Part shown: piece after piece, positions 1-7,675 of the stretch
Layout of the letters: each line of letters opens with the position of its first letter
Position numbering within the stretch: position 1 is the stretch's first letter
Source: Ignavibacteriales bacterium
GTDB lineage: Bacteria; Bacteroidota; Ignavibacteria; Ignavibacteriales; Ignavibacteriaceae
NCBI GenBank assembly: GCA_020061995.1
Contig: JAGUXE010000285.1
Span: forward strand, 1-27,010
Reading direction: 5' to 3'
DNA: 27,010 bases
Made by a program: the position numbers and the translations under genes
Notes under the pieces: model-generated
What the model saw: only the letters and a program-made list of their open reading frames with translations
Told to the model about the DNA's origin: nothing
Databases searched by the model: none

Positions 1-984
1 CTTACACGTTACGGTACTGTTCTAATCTCAGCAATGCAATCTTGGGGTGTAACAGTTAGGCTTAATAATATAAATGTTCAAGGAATGAGTATAATACCTG
101 AATCAGTTCAGGGTTTCGGCTGGATTTTATCAACAATAATAATTCTGACAGCCGGTACTATTTTTATGATGTGGCTTGGTGAACAAATTACTGAAAAAGG
201 AATTGGCAACGGAATTTCAATGATTATTTTTATTGGAATTATTGATCGCTTTCCGTATGCAGTTCTTGATGAATATAGATTAATTTCTTCAGGTGCACGT
301 AGTCTTGTTATTGAAATAGTAATTGTTGCTTTTATGGTTTTAATTATTGCCGGTGTAATTCTTGTCACTCAAGGTACACGAAGAATCCCGGTTCAATATG
401 CAAAAAGAGTAGTAGGAAGAAAAGTATACGGCGGGGTTACTCAGTATATTCCTTTAAGAGTAAATACTGCAGGTGTAATGCCGATTATCTTTGCTCAATC
501 TATTATGTTTATCCCGAATACTGTTCTTTCATTTTTCCCTGATAATGATTTCCTTCAAACATTATCCGGATATTTTGTTTATACGTCACCGGTATATTCA
601 TTTATTTATGCTTTGATGATAGTGTTTTTCACTTATTTTTATACGGCGATAGCTTTTAATCCTAAAGAAGTTGCTGATAATATGAAGAAACAAGGTGGGT
701 TTATCCCAGGAATTAGACCGGGTAAACATACATCTGAATTCATAGATAATATTCTAACAAGAATAACTCTACCTGGATCAATCTTTCTAGCAATTGTAGC
801 AATATTGCCGGCTTTTGTAGCTCAATTTGGAGTTTCCGGTCAGTTTTCACAATTTTTTGGCGGAACTAGTTTGTTGATTATTGTTGGTGTGGCGCTTGAT
901 ACATTACAGCAGATCGAATCACACTTGCTCATGAGACATTATGATGGATTCATGAAATCCGGCAAAATGAAGGGAAGACGTTAG
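1..984 (+). CDS. secY: Preprotein translocase subunit SecY (5'-truncated)
   Basis: This is the C-terminal part of SecY, the pore-forming subunit of the Sec translocon in the inner membrane. It forms the channel for secreted and membrane proteins together with SecE and SecG. The reading frame is open from base 1, so the true start lies upstream of the window; the first ATG at 34 is internal. The visible 327 residues contain the later transmembrane helices, a cytoplasmic loop with the PVQYAKR/VGRK basic stretch, and the FNPKEVADNMKKQGGFIPGI segment typical of SecY before the last helices. The end MRHYDGFMKSGKMKGRR is a normal SecY tail. It is followed 9 bases later by map, as in the spc operon. 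Identification is secure from family motifs and context. Confidence 0.97.
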   Translation, partial: LTRYGTVLISAMQSWGVTVRLNNINVQGMSIIPESVQGFGWILSTIIILTAGTIFMMWLGEQITEKGIGNGISMIIFIGIIDRFPYAVLDEYRLISSGARSLVIEIVIVAFMVLIIAGVILVTQGTRRIPVQYAKRVVGRKVYGGVTQYIPLRVNTAGVMPIIFAQSIMFIPNTVLSFFPDNDFLQTLSGYFVYTSPVYSFIYALMIVFFTYFYTAIAFNPKEVADNMKKQGGFIPGIRPGKHTSEFIDNILTRITLPGSIFLAIVAILPAFVAQFGVSGQFSQFFGGTSLLIIVGVALDTLQQIESHLLMRHYDGFMKSGKMKGRR

Positions 985-993
985 TAAGTTTTT

Positions 994-1755
994 GTGATAT
1001 TAATAAAGACAAATAAAGAGATTGATTTTATTAGAGAGAGTTGTAAAATTGTCGGAGAGACTTTACAACTTGTAAAAAGAAACATAAGACCGGGCGTTAC
1101 TACTAAAGAGTTAGATATTATTGCAGAAGAATTTATCCTCGCTCAAAGTGGAATTCCTGCTTTTAAAGGTTATTCACAAGCAGGAAGTTTTGATTTTCCT
1201 GGTTCTATTTGTTCTTCTATTGATGATGAGGTTGTTCACGGGATTCCTGGAAACAGAAAATTAAAGGAAGGTGAGATAATCTCAATTGACATTGGCGTAA
1301 TTAAAAATGGTTTTTTTGGTGATGCTGCAATTACAGTTCCGGTTGGAGAAATTTCTGAACAAAAACAACTTTTGCTGGATGTTACTGAAAACTCACTCTA
1401 TTTAGGAATAGAATCAGCAACAACTGAAAATAAATTATTTGATATCTCTTTTGCGATACAAAACCATGTTGAGAAACACGGTTTTTCGATAGTAAGAGAT
1501 TTATGTGGTCACGGTGTAGGTAAATATTTACATGAAGATCCTCAAATCCCAAATTTTGGAAGAAGAGGAACCGGACCGAAATTAAAAAATGGAATGACGC
1601 TTGCAATTGAACCAATGGTTAATCTTGGCAAGTATCAAGTAGTAGTTGCTCCAGACGGTTGGACAGTTCTAACAAAAGATGGAACACCTTCAGCACATTT
1701 TGAGCATACAATTTTAGTAAGTAATGGTAATCCGGAAATTCTAACAAAAGTATAA
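994..1755 (+). CDS. map: Methionine aminopeptidase, type I
   Basis: This cytosolic metalloprotease removes the initiator methionine from new proteins. It has 253 residues, the usual size for type Ia enzymes without an N-terminal extension. The five metal ligands can be placed at D99, D110, H173, E206 and E237, in the motifs SIDIG, GFFGDAA, GHGVG, IEPMV and HFEHT; H82 in VVHGIP is the expected substrate-binding histidine. Translation starts at GTG (994), the only start that gives the normal N-terminus. The gene lies 9 bases after secY and its stop overlaps the infA start by one base, so the genes are probably translationally coupled. The secY-map-infA order without adk is common in this bacterial group. 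Confidence 0.97.
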   Translation: MILIKTNKEIDFIRESCKIVGETLQLVKRNIRPGVTTKELDIIAEEFILAQSGIPAFKGYSQAGSFDFPGSICSSIDDEVVHGIPGNRKLKEGEIISIDIGVIKNGFFGDAAITVPVGEISEQKQLLLDVTENSLYLGIESATTENKLFDISFAIQNHVEKHGFSIVRDLCGHGVGKYLHEDPQIPNFGRRGTGPKLKNGMTLAIEPMVNLGKYQVVVAPDGWTVLTKDGTPSAHFEHTILVSNGNPEILTKV

Positions 1756-1973
1756 TGGCTAAACAAGGTCCTATAAAAGTTGATGGTATAGTAACAGAAA
1801 CATTACCAAATGCACACTTCAAGGTAAAACTTGATAATGGACATGAAATTTTAGCTCATATTTCCGGTAAAATGAGAATGCACTTTATCAAAATATTAGT
1901 TGGCGATAAAGTATCAATAGAATTGTCCCCTTATGATCTTACAAAGGGGAGAATTACATACAGATATAAATAA
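1755..1973 (+). CDS. infA: Translation initiation factor IF-1
   Basis: IF-1 binds the ribosomal A site on the 30S subunit during initiation and assists IF-2 and IF-3. The 72 residues match the standard length and form a single OB-fold (S1-like) domain. Diagnostic stretches are the N-terminal [13 protein letters not shown], the [14 protein letters not shown] core and the ending [13 protein letters not shown]. The ATG shares its first base with the last base of the map stop codon. The next gene is rpmJ after 11 bases, the classic infA-rpmJ pair of the spc/alpha junction. Confidence 0.98.
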   Translation: MAKQGPIKVDGIVTETLPNAHFKVKLDNGHEILAHISGKMRMHFIKILVGDKVSIELSPYDLTKGRITYRYK

Positions 1974-1984
1974 CGGAGTTCGTA

Positions 1985-2098
1985 ATGAAAGTGAGATCAT
2001 CTGTAAAGAAAATTTGTGATAACTGCAAAGTAATAAAACGCAAAGGCGTTGTTAGGGTTATTTGTAAAAACCCAAAACATAAGCAACGTCAAGGTTAA
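1985..2098 (+). CDS. rpmJ: 50S ribosomal protein L36
   Basis: This is a 37-residue zinc-ribbon ribosomal protein of the large subunit. It starts [19 protein letters not shown] and ends NPKHKQRQG. The zinc ligands C11, C14, C27 and H32 are all present, so this is the zinc-binding (C+) form rather than a zinc-independent paralogue. It follows infA by 11 bases with a weak GGAG-like sequence upstream, and lies 20 bases ahead of rpsM. The identification is certain despite the small size because length, motif and position all match the family. Confidence 0.97.
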   Translation: MKVRSSVKKICDNCKVIKRKGVVRVICKNPKHKQRQG

Positions 2099-2118
2099 AA
2101 AAAGAAGGAGAATAATAA

Positions 2119-2502
2119 TTGGCTCGTATAGCTGGTGTTGACTTACCAAAAAATAAGAAAGTACTCTATGGTTTGCAATATATCTTTGGCCTCGGTCATA
2201 AATCCGCCCAAGATATTTTAGCAAAAGCAAAAATTGACGCTGATAAAAGAGTCTCTAGTTTAACTGAAGACGAAGTTGCTGAAATTAGATCTGTTATTAC
2301 TGCAGAATACAAAGTTGAAGGTGCACTTCGTTCAGAAGTACAACAAAATATTAAACGTTTAATGGATGTTGGAGCATATAGAGGCTTACGTCATAGAAGA
2401 AGTTTACCTGCACGTGGTCAAAGAACTCGTACAAATTCGAGAACACGTAAAGGAAAACGTAAAACTGTTGCCGGTAAGAAAAAAGCTCCTTCTAAGAAAT
2501 AG
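2119..2502 (+). CDS. rpsM: 30S ribosomal protein S13 (TTG start)
   Basis: S13 sits in the head of the small subunit and contacts the P-site tRNA and the 50S bridge. The 127-residue product begins [14 protein letters not shown] after the initiator and carries the helix-two-turn-helix core ([14 protein letters not shown]) and the [19 protein letters not shown] motif near the C-terminus, then a Lys/Arg-rich tail. The start codon is TTG at 2119, supported by a strong AAGGAG Shine-Dalgarno at 2105-2110 eight bases upstream; there is no in-frame ATG near the expected N-terminus. It is the first gene of the alpha group rpsM-rpsK-rpsD-rpoA-rplQ. Confidence 0.97.
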   Translation: MARIAGVDLPKNKKVLYGLQYIFGLGHKSAQDILAKAKIDADKRVSSLTEDEVAEIRSVITAEYKVEGALRSEVQQNIKRLMDVGAYRGLRHRRSLPARGQRTRTNSRTRKGKRKTVAGKKKAPSKK

Positions 2503-2524
2503 TTGATAATCGGAGGATTATAAA

Positions 2525-2911
2525 TTGGCTAAAACCACAAAAAAAACTAAAAAGAAATCTGTAGTTGATGCACATGGTGTTGCTCATATTAAGGCATCTT
2601 TTAACAATGTACTTGTAACTCTTACCGATATTTATGGCAATACAATCTCTTGGTCTACTGCTGGTAAGAATAGTTTCAAAGGATCAAGAAAGAATACACC
2701 TTTTGCTGCACAAGTTACTGCTGAAGCTGCTGCTAAAGAAGCTTTTGATGCAGGCTTGCGTAAAGTTGATGTATTTGTAAAAGGACCAGGTTCCGGTCGG
2801 GAATCAGCTATAAGAGCTTTGAATACTGCCGGTCTTGAGATTATTTCAATAAAGGACGTAACACCGATTCCTCATAATGGTTGCAGACCACCTAAGAGGA
2901 GAAGAGTATAA
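2525..2911 (+). CDS. rpsK: 30S ribosomal protein S11 (TTG start)
   Basis: S11 lies on the 30S platform and contacts the Shine-Dalgarno helix region. The product has 128 residues. The core contains [36 protein letters not shown] sequence and the [13 protein letters not shown] motif, and it ends [21 protein letters not shown], as expected for S11. The start is TTG at 2525 with CGGAGG at 2511-2516 giving proper spacing. The gene is 22 bases after rpsM and 16 bases ahead of the rpsD ATG. Two consecutive ribosomal genes with TTG starts is a modest peculiarity, probably tuning translation. Confidence 0.97.
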   Translation: MAKTTKKTKKKSVVDAHGVAHIKASFNNVLVTLTDIYGNTISWSTAGKNSFKGSRKNTPFAAQVTAEAAAKEAFDAGLRKVDVFVKGPGSGRESAIRALNTAGLEIISIKDVTPIPHNGCRPPKRRRV

Positions 2912-2927
2912 TAATGGAGAATTTTTA

Positions 2928-3554
2928 ATGGCTAGATATACAGATGCAGTATGTAAATTATGTAGAAGAGAAAAAACCAAGTTATTTCTCAAAGGACAAA
3001 AGTGTTTATCTGATAGATGTCCTATTGAACAAAGAAACTATCCTCCCGGACAACATGGTCTTTCTCGCAGAACAAAAGTTTCTGAATATGGTGTTCAGTT
3101 ACGTGAGAAACAAAAAATCAAGAGACAATATGGTTTATTGGAGACTCAGTTCAGAAATTACTTTGAGAAAGCTAATCGCCAAAAAGGTGTTACAGGTGAT
3201 AACTTAATCAAAATTCTTGAAAGTAGATTAGACAACGTGGTTTATCGTTTAGGATTAGCTCCTTCACGCAAATCTTCACGCCAATTAATTCGTCATCGTC
3301 ATATCATTATAAACGATCATCTCGTTGACATACCGAGTTATATTTTAACTCCCGGGGATGTAATTAAAATTAAAGATAAAAGTAAAAAATTAGACATTAT
3401 TCATAGTTCTCTAAAAAGGACAAAAGATAGTCAGTATTCATGGTTATCAATTGATAAAGCTTCACTTACCGGTACTTTTTTACAAGTTCCCGAAAGAGCC
3501 GACATTCCGCTAAATGCAAATGAGCAATTAGTTGTTGAGCTTTACTCGAAATAG
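2928..3554 (+). CDS. rpsD: 30S ribosomal protein S4
   Basis: S4 is a primary 16S rRNA-binding protein that nucleates assembly of the 30S body. I place the start at ATG 2928, which gives 208 residues beginning [16 protein letters not shown] and has a GGAG sequence about 8 bases upstream. An in-frame upstream ATG at 2877 would add 17 residues inside the rpsK coding region and is unlikely. The N-terminus has four cysteines at C9, C12, C26 and C31, the zinc-binding C+ form of S4. The S4 RNA-binding domain follows around residues 95-160 ([22 protein letters not shown]), and the tail ends [11 protein letters not shown]. Confidence 0.97.
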   Translation: MARYTDAVCKLCRREKTKLFLKGQKCLSDRCPIEQRNYPPGQHGLSRRTKVSEYGVQLREKQKIKRQYGLLETQFRNYFEKANRQKGVTGDNLIKILESRLDNVVYRLGLAPSRKSSRQLIRHRHIIINDHLVDIPSYILTPGDVIKIKDKSKKLDIIHSSLKRTKDSQYSWLSIDKASLTGTFLQVPERADIPLNANEQLVVELYSK

Positions 3555-3589
3555 TATCTAGTTTTCGTAATTATAAGAGGATTAAAGAA

Positions 3590-4585
3590 ATGAGTGTTTC
3601 ATATCTAAAGATGCCAGAGGCTGTGGTTTTAGATGAGAGTAGTTATTCAAATACGTATGGAAAATTTCAATTACAGCCGCTTGAAAGAGGTTTCGGAGTT
3701 ACACTTGGAAATTCGTTAAGAAGGGTTCTTCTTTCTTCTCTTCCGGGTGCTGCAGTTGTTGCTGTTAAATTCAGTGATGTACTTCATGAGTTTACAACAA
3801 TTCCAGGAGTTGTTGAAGATGTAGCTGAGATTATTCTAAATCTTAAGCAAGTTCGATTGAAATTATTGAACAAAAAACCAAATAAGATTGACCTCTCATT
3901 TTCGGGTGAGGGTGTTTTTAAAGCAAGTGATATTCAAAAAAATAGTGTTGATGTGGAAATCCTAAATCCGGATTTACATATAGCAACATTGAATAAAAAT
4001 GCTAAGTTTGATATTGAAATCAGAGTTGGTAAAGGTGTTGGTTATGTCCCTTCAACGGAAAATAAATCTGCTGATTATACATTAGGGTTTATTCCGATGG
4101 ACGCAATTTTCACTCCGATTAAAAACGTTAGATATGATGTAGAAAATGTTCGTATCGGTGATAAAAACGATTATGAAAAATTAACTTTAGAAGTTTGGAC
4201 TGATGGTTCAATCACACCGGATGATGCACTAACTCAAGCATCAAAAGTTTTGAAAGATCATATCCAATTGTTTATCAACCTCGACCTTGAACCCGAAGAA
4301 ACTCCGGTTGAAACTCAAAAAGATACTGAAAAAGAGAGAGTCAAAAAATTACTTTTAACTAATGTAGATGACCTCGAACTAAGTGTTCGTGCACATAACT
4401 GCTTAAAAGCTGCCAGTATCAAAAATTTAGCAGAATTAGTTAGAAGGGATGAAGCTGAAATGCTTAAGTTCCGAAATTTCGGAAGAAAATCTTTATCTGA
4501 ATTGACCGAAATTGTTGAAAATTTGGGGCTTGAATTCGGTATGGATGTAGAAAAGTATATTAAAGAAGATAATGAATCCAATTAA
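3590..4585 (+). CDS. rpoA: DNA-directed RNA polymerase subunit alpha
   Basis: The alpha subunit dimerises to scaffold RNA polymerase assembly and contacts UP elements and activators. The product has 331 residues, typical size. The N-terminal domain (about 1-235) contains the dimerisation signature LERGFGVTLGNSLRRVLLSSLPG and the VEDVAEIILNLK stretch. A charged linker with several glutamates follows, and then the C-terminal domain (about 250-331) with LELSVRAHNCLKAASI and KFRNFGRKSLSEL, the helix-hairpin-helix-like DNA-binding surface. It lies 35 bases after rpsD with AGAGGA upstream, and 17 bases before rplQ. Confidence 0.98.
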   Translation: MSVSYLKMPEAVVLDESSYSNTYGKFQLQPLERGFGVTLGNSLRRVLLSSLPGAAVVAVKFSDVLHEFTTIPGVVEDVAEIILNLKQVRLKLLNKKPNKIDLSFSGEGVFKASDIQKNSVDVEILNPDLHIATLNKNAKFDIEIRVGKGVGYVPSTENKSADYTLGFIPMDAIFTPIKNVRYDVENVRIGDKNDYEKLTLEVWTDGSITPDDALTQASKVLKDHIQLFINLDLEPEETPVETQKDTEKERVKKLLLTNVDDLELSVRAHNCLKAASIKNLAELVRRDEAEMLKFRNFGRKSLSELTEIVENLGLEFGMDVEKYIKEDNESN

Positions 4586-4602
4586 ACTGGTAAAGGTTTG
4601 AA

Positions 4603-5079
4603 ATGAGACATAGAGTAAAAGGACGTAAATTAAAAAGAACTGCCAGCCATCGCGCAGCACTTCTCAAAAACTTATCTGCTTCGTTATTCAAAGCAAAGAG
4701 AATTAAAACTACCTTAGCTAAAGCAAAAGAATTACGATCATTTGTTGAACCATTAATTACCAAAGCACGCATAGGAGATCTTCATTCACATAAGCAAATT
4801 ATGGATGTTATTAAAGATAAAGATGCTGTTAAAGAATTAATGTCAAATGTTATACCTACTGTTGGCGATAGACCGGGTGGATATACACGTGTAATTAAAT
4901 TAGGACGACGACTTGGTGATGCTGCTGAAATGGCGATGATTGAGTTAGTTGACTTCAACGAAGTTGCAAATGCTAAAGCTATTGCAAATAAAGAAAAAAA
5001 ATCTGCTAAAGCTGAATCGAAAAAAAAGAAAAGCGAAGTTGAAGATGCAAATGTAGTTGAAGAGACTACATCTAAGTAA
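4603..5079 (+). CDS. rplQ: 50S ribosomal protein L17, with long charged tail
   Basis: L17 lies near the polypeptide exit tunnel of the 50S subunit. Residues 1-115 are the conserved domain: MRHRVKGRKLKRTASHRAAL, the SLFKAKRIKTTLAKAKELR segment and the GGYTRVIKLGRRLGDAAEMA motif. Total length is 158 residues, longer than the roughly 120 of many L17 proteins, because of a C-terminal Lys/Glu/Ala-rich tail (about residues 125-158). Such low-complexity tails are common on L17 in the Bacteroidota-Chlorobiota group and are probably disordered. It is the last gene of the operon and is followed 22 bases later by a strong terminator. Confidence 0.97.
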   Translation: MRHRVKGRKLKRTASHRAALLKNLSASLFKAKRIKTTLAKAKELRSFVEPLITKARIGDLHSHKQIMDVIKDKDAVKELMSNVIPTVGDRPGGYTRVIKLGRRLGDAAEMAMIELVDFNEVANAKAIANKEKKSAKAESKKKKSEVEDANVVEETTSK

Positions 5080-5101
5080 ATGATGTAAAATCTATTATTG
5101 A

Positions 5102-5135
5102 AGAGTAATCGGGATTCCGGTTACTCTTTTTTTTT
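5102..5135 (+). terminator. Rho-independent terminator of the ribosomal operon
   Basis: Arms AGAGTAATCGG (5102-5112) and CCGGTTACTCT (5117-5127) pair over 11 positions with one G-T wobble around a GATT loop, followed by an uninterrupted run of T to 5135. This is a textbook intrinsic terminator closing the spc/alpha operon after rplQ. The engB start codon begins only two bases beyond the T-tract. Confidence 0.92.
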
Positions 5136-5137
5136 CT

Positions 5138-5722
5138 ATGAATGATGAGATTGTATTTTATCGTGAAATAACTGATGCAAAAAATCTTCCAAAAGATGAT
5201 TTCCCTCATATTGTATTTAGTGGAAGATCGAATGTTGGAAAATCATCGGTTATCAACACTCTTTATAAAAAGAAGAATGTTGCAAAAACGAGTTCTACTC
5301 CGGGTAAAACCCGTGCGCTCAATTTTTTCACAGTAAATAGTAAGTACTATCTAGTTGATTTACCTGGTTTCGGATATGCCAAAGCAAGTAAATCTGAACA
5401 GGAGAAATGGAAAAAACTAATAAACGATTATTTTACTATCTCAAAAAACACTAAGGCAGTTATACAAATACTCGACTGCCGGCATGAACCTTCAGTACTT
5501 GATCTGCAAATGTTTGATTTTGTAAAACATTTTAACTTTGAGCATATTCTTATTTTGAACAAGATTGATAAACTAAAACAATCACAAATCGCTTCTGCAA
5601 AAAAAATGTTCACCGGTTTTTTCCCTGAGTTTATTTTTGATGAAACTATTTTTTTCTTTTCAGCACTAAACGGTTTTGGTGCAAAAAATTTGATGAAAAG
5701 GATTAGAGACATTATAAATTAA
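5138..5722 (+). CDS. engB: Ribosome biogenesis GTPase EngB/YsxC
   Basis: This is a TrmE-Era-EngA-like GTPase of the EngB (YsxC/YihA) family, needed for late 50S subunit assembly. The 194-residue product has G1 at 29-37 (GRSNVGKSS), the switch region TSSTPGKTR at 51-59, G3 DLPG at 74-77 followed by FGYAK, G4 NKID at 141-144 and the G5 SAL at 175-177. The ATG at 5138 yields the normal short N-terminal strand before G1; no later methionine would preserve it. No Shine-Dalgarno is possible in the preceding T-tract. The gene directly abuts the terminator, so its expression must depend on readthrough or on a start site within or just beside the hairpin. Confidence 0.95.
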   Translation: MNDEIVFYREITDAKNLPKDDFPHIVFSGRSNVGKSSVINTLYKKKNVAKTSSTPGKTRALNFFTVNSKYYLVDLPGFGYAKASKSEQEKWKKLINDYFTISKNTKAVIQILDCRHEPSVLDLQMFDFVKHFNFEHILILNKIDKLKQSQIASAKKMFTGFFPEFIFDETIFFFSALNGFGAKNLMKRIRDIIN

Positions 5723-5742
5723 AAGTAAACTCTTATAAATTG

Positions 5743-5771
5743 TTGATTATAGATTCACATCAAATTATATT
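5743..5771 (+). promoter_or_regulatory. Candidate sigma-70 promoter
   Basis: TTGATT (5743-5748) and TATATT (5766-5771) are separated by exactly 17 bases, in the gap after engB and 40 bases ahead of the GAF protein start. It would drive the run from the GAF protein through deoB and the microcompartment genes. The match is by eye only in AT-rich DNA. Confidence 0.45.
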
Positions 5772-5810
5772 GAACACATAATTTTAAGTATTAATATGGA
5801 ATTCCCTTAG

Positions 5811-7667
5811 ATGGAACCAAGGCAAAAAAAAAGAATTTTTATTTTTCTTATTTTCCCGCTACTTATTTCAATTCAATTTCTTACAGATGATTTAGTTTTT
5901 AGAATAATTGGGGGATTGCTCACTCTCATCTATGTAGGCTTTCTAATCTTTTTACGGGATTCATTACGAAAAGAATATCATTTCCCACAATCAGATGAAA
6001 TGAATTCGGATAGCAATCCTGATGTTTTTAACGAACAGGCGCACGGGGATGAATCATTCGAAATTATCTCTAAGACTATCAATTCTGATTTAATAACTGA
6101 TGAGAATTTCTTTAAATCAAACAGAAAAGACCGAGTTCTATTAATCCCACCTGATTTAAAAGCTCGTTATAACGATATTGTTAATGAAGCGATGCCCAAA
6201 GGTGTTAGTCATAACGATCAATTCTCTTTTGTTCTGGAAAAATTGCTAATGGTAATTAAAGAGTCCTTTGCCGCTTATACGGCAATCTTTATATGGTATA
6301 ATAAAAAACATGAGAAATTATCGATTGAAAAATTTGTTTCAAGTTCATCTTTTATCACCAATCAAAAATTGGATTTAGAAGATGATGTATTAAGTAATAT
6401 TGTTAAAAAAGAGGAGCCGGAGCTTCTGTCAGATATTCCGGTTACATCTGAGCTTGATGTTATCAGGTATTATACAACAGCTCAAGGGATTAGGAGTTTT
6501 GTTGGAGTCCCACTTTTTTTCGATAAGAATCTGATTGGAGTTCTGGCAATTGATTCTAAAGAGGGGGACGAATTTGGCATTGAAACAATATTTTCGCTTG
6601 GCAGGTTTGTTCGTGTAATAACAATACTAATAAGTATGTTTGAGCAAAACTACTCGGAATTCATTGCTCAAAAAAGACTTGGCGGGTTATTAAATCTTGT
6701 TAGCCCAAATTCAAAATTTGAAGATGAAAAAGATCTAAGTTCCTCAATAGAAAAGTTAGTTCAAAGTTTAATCGAATGGGACGCTTTTTGTTACGTACAA
6801 TACAATCCTTTTGAAAAAAACTTCAAAACAAAAAAAGTGATAAACAAAAGATCACTAAAATTTGTCGGCGAAAATTTAGAAATTGATCTTCAGGGGACAT
6901 TAGTCGGACGTTGCATCTTAACGGGAACTCCGGTAAAAATTGATGATACTTCTGCTGCAGAATATAAACGATTCTCTAAAATAGAGGATGTAAGTTTTGA
7001 TGGCTCTTTTTTAGCAATTCCACTAGTTTATCAAGAACAGAATTTTGGAGTCCTTTGTTTTGAAAGTCTAAAAAAGAATGCATACACAAAAGCTGATGCA
7101 GAATTCTTGAAGAATTCTACAGGAATCATTTCCTTTATGATATATTCGATTATGACTCAAAATATGTTGAAGAGTTTTTTAGCCTTAGATGTTGAAACAA
7201 AAGCTCTAAATTCAAAAACCTTCAGAAATCGATTAGCATCTGATTTAGTGAAAGCACAATTACTAAAAGTTCCTGGTTCTATTGCACTATTAAAAATTGA
7301 TGACTTCCTTGAGCAAGAATCACTTTTTGGTGAAAATCCATATAAAATGATTATTGCAAATGTTGCGGAAATTATTTCTTCAGAAATGACACCGCTAACA
7401 TTATTTGGTAGACTTGACGAAAGACTTTTTGCAATCTATTTTTTCAATTCTTTTTCAAAAGATGTTTTTTTGTGGGCTGAAAAATTAAGAGTAAGAATCG
7501 CCAGACAAACGATTGCAATTGTTTCTAAGCAATCTACTTTTACAGTTTCAATTGGAGTAGCTTCCACTTCCGATAAAACAGATGTTGAGGAAGTAATACA
7601 TAATGCAAATCTAGCCCTGCATAAGGCTCTTGAAAGCGGCGGTAACAAGGTCAGAAATATTAATTAG
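5811..7667 (+). CDS. Membrane protein with two GAF domains and a degenerate GGDEF domain
   Basis: The 618-residue protein starts with a basic N-terminus and two hydrophobic helices (about 9-25 and 30-48), so it is probably anchored in the inner membrane with the rest in the cytoplasm. Two GAF-type sensor modules follow (about 130-280 and 295-455), each with a typical core (VGVPLFFDKNLIGVLAID; LAIPLVYQEQNFGVLCFES). The last 150 residues have a diguanylate cyclase fold: a DVETKALNSKTF start like the usual D-LTGL-N-R, and the ending TVSIGVAST followed by ANLALHKALESGGNKV. The signature loop reads GRLDER (533-538) in place of RYGGDEF, so GTP binding and cyclase activity are probably lost. I infer a ligand- or redox-sensing scaffold, or a GTP/c-di-GMP-linked regulator without catalysis. 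It lies 8 bases before deoB. Confidence 0.8.
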   Translation: MEPRQKKRIFIFLIFPLLISIQFLTDDLVFRIIGGLLTLIYVGFLIFLRDSLRKEYHFPQSDEMNSDSNPDVFNEQAHGDESFEIISKTINSDLITDENFFKSNRKDRVLLIPPDLKARYNDIVNEAMPKGVSHNDQFSFVLEKLLMVIKESFAAYTAIFIWYNKKHEKLSIEKFVSSSSFITNQKLDLEDDVLSNIVKKEEPELLSDIPVTSELDVIRYYTTAQGIRSFVGVPLFFDKNLIGVLAIDSKEGDEFGIETIFSLGRFVRVITILISMFEQNYSEFIAQKRLGGLLNLVSPNSKFEDEKDLSSSIEKLVQSLIEWDAFCYVQYNPFEKNFKTKKVINKRSLKFVGENLEIDLQGTLVGRCILTGTPVKIDDTSAAEYKRFSKIEDVSFDGSFLAIPLVYQEQNFGVLCFESLKKNAYTKADAEFLKNSTGIISFMIYSIMTQNMLKSFLALDVETKALNSKTFRNRLASDLVKAQLLKVPGSIALLKIDDFLEQESLFGENPYKMIIANVAEIISSEMTPLTLFGRLDERLFAIYFFNSFSKDVFLWAEKLRVRIARQTIAIVSKQSTFTVSIGVASTSDKTDVEEVIHNANLALHKALESGGNKVRNIN

Positions 7668-7675
7668 AGGTTAAT

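Noticed and set aside
2877..2927. In-frame upstream ATG extending rpsD by 17 residues
   Set aside because: The extension lies mostly within the rpsK coding region and is unlike S4; the ATG at 2928 with GGAG ahead gives the normal N-terminus.
2944..3207. An 87-residue frame within rpsD
   Set aside because: It overlaps a secure ribosomal protein gene in another frame and has no family features.
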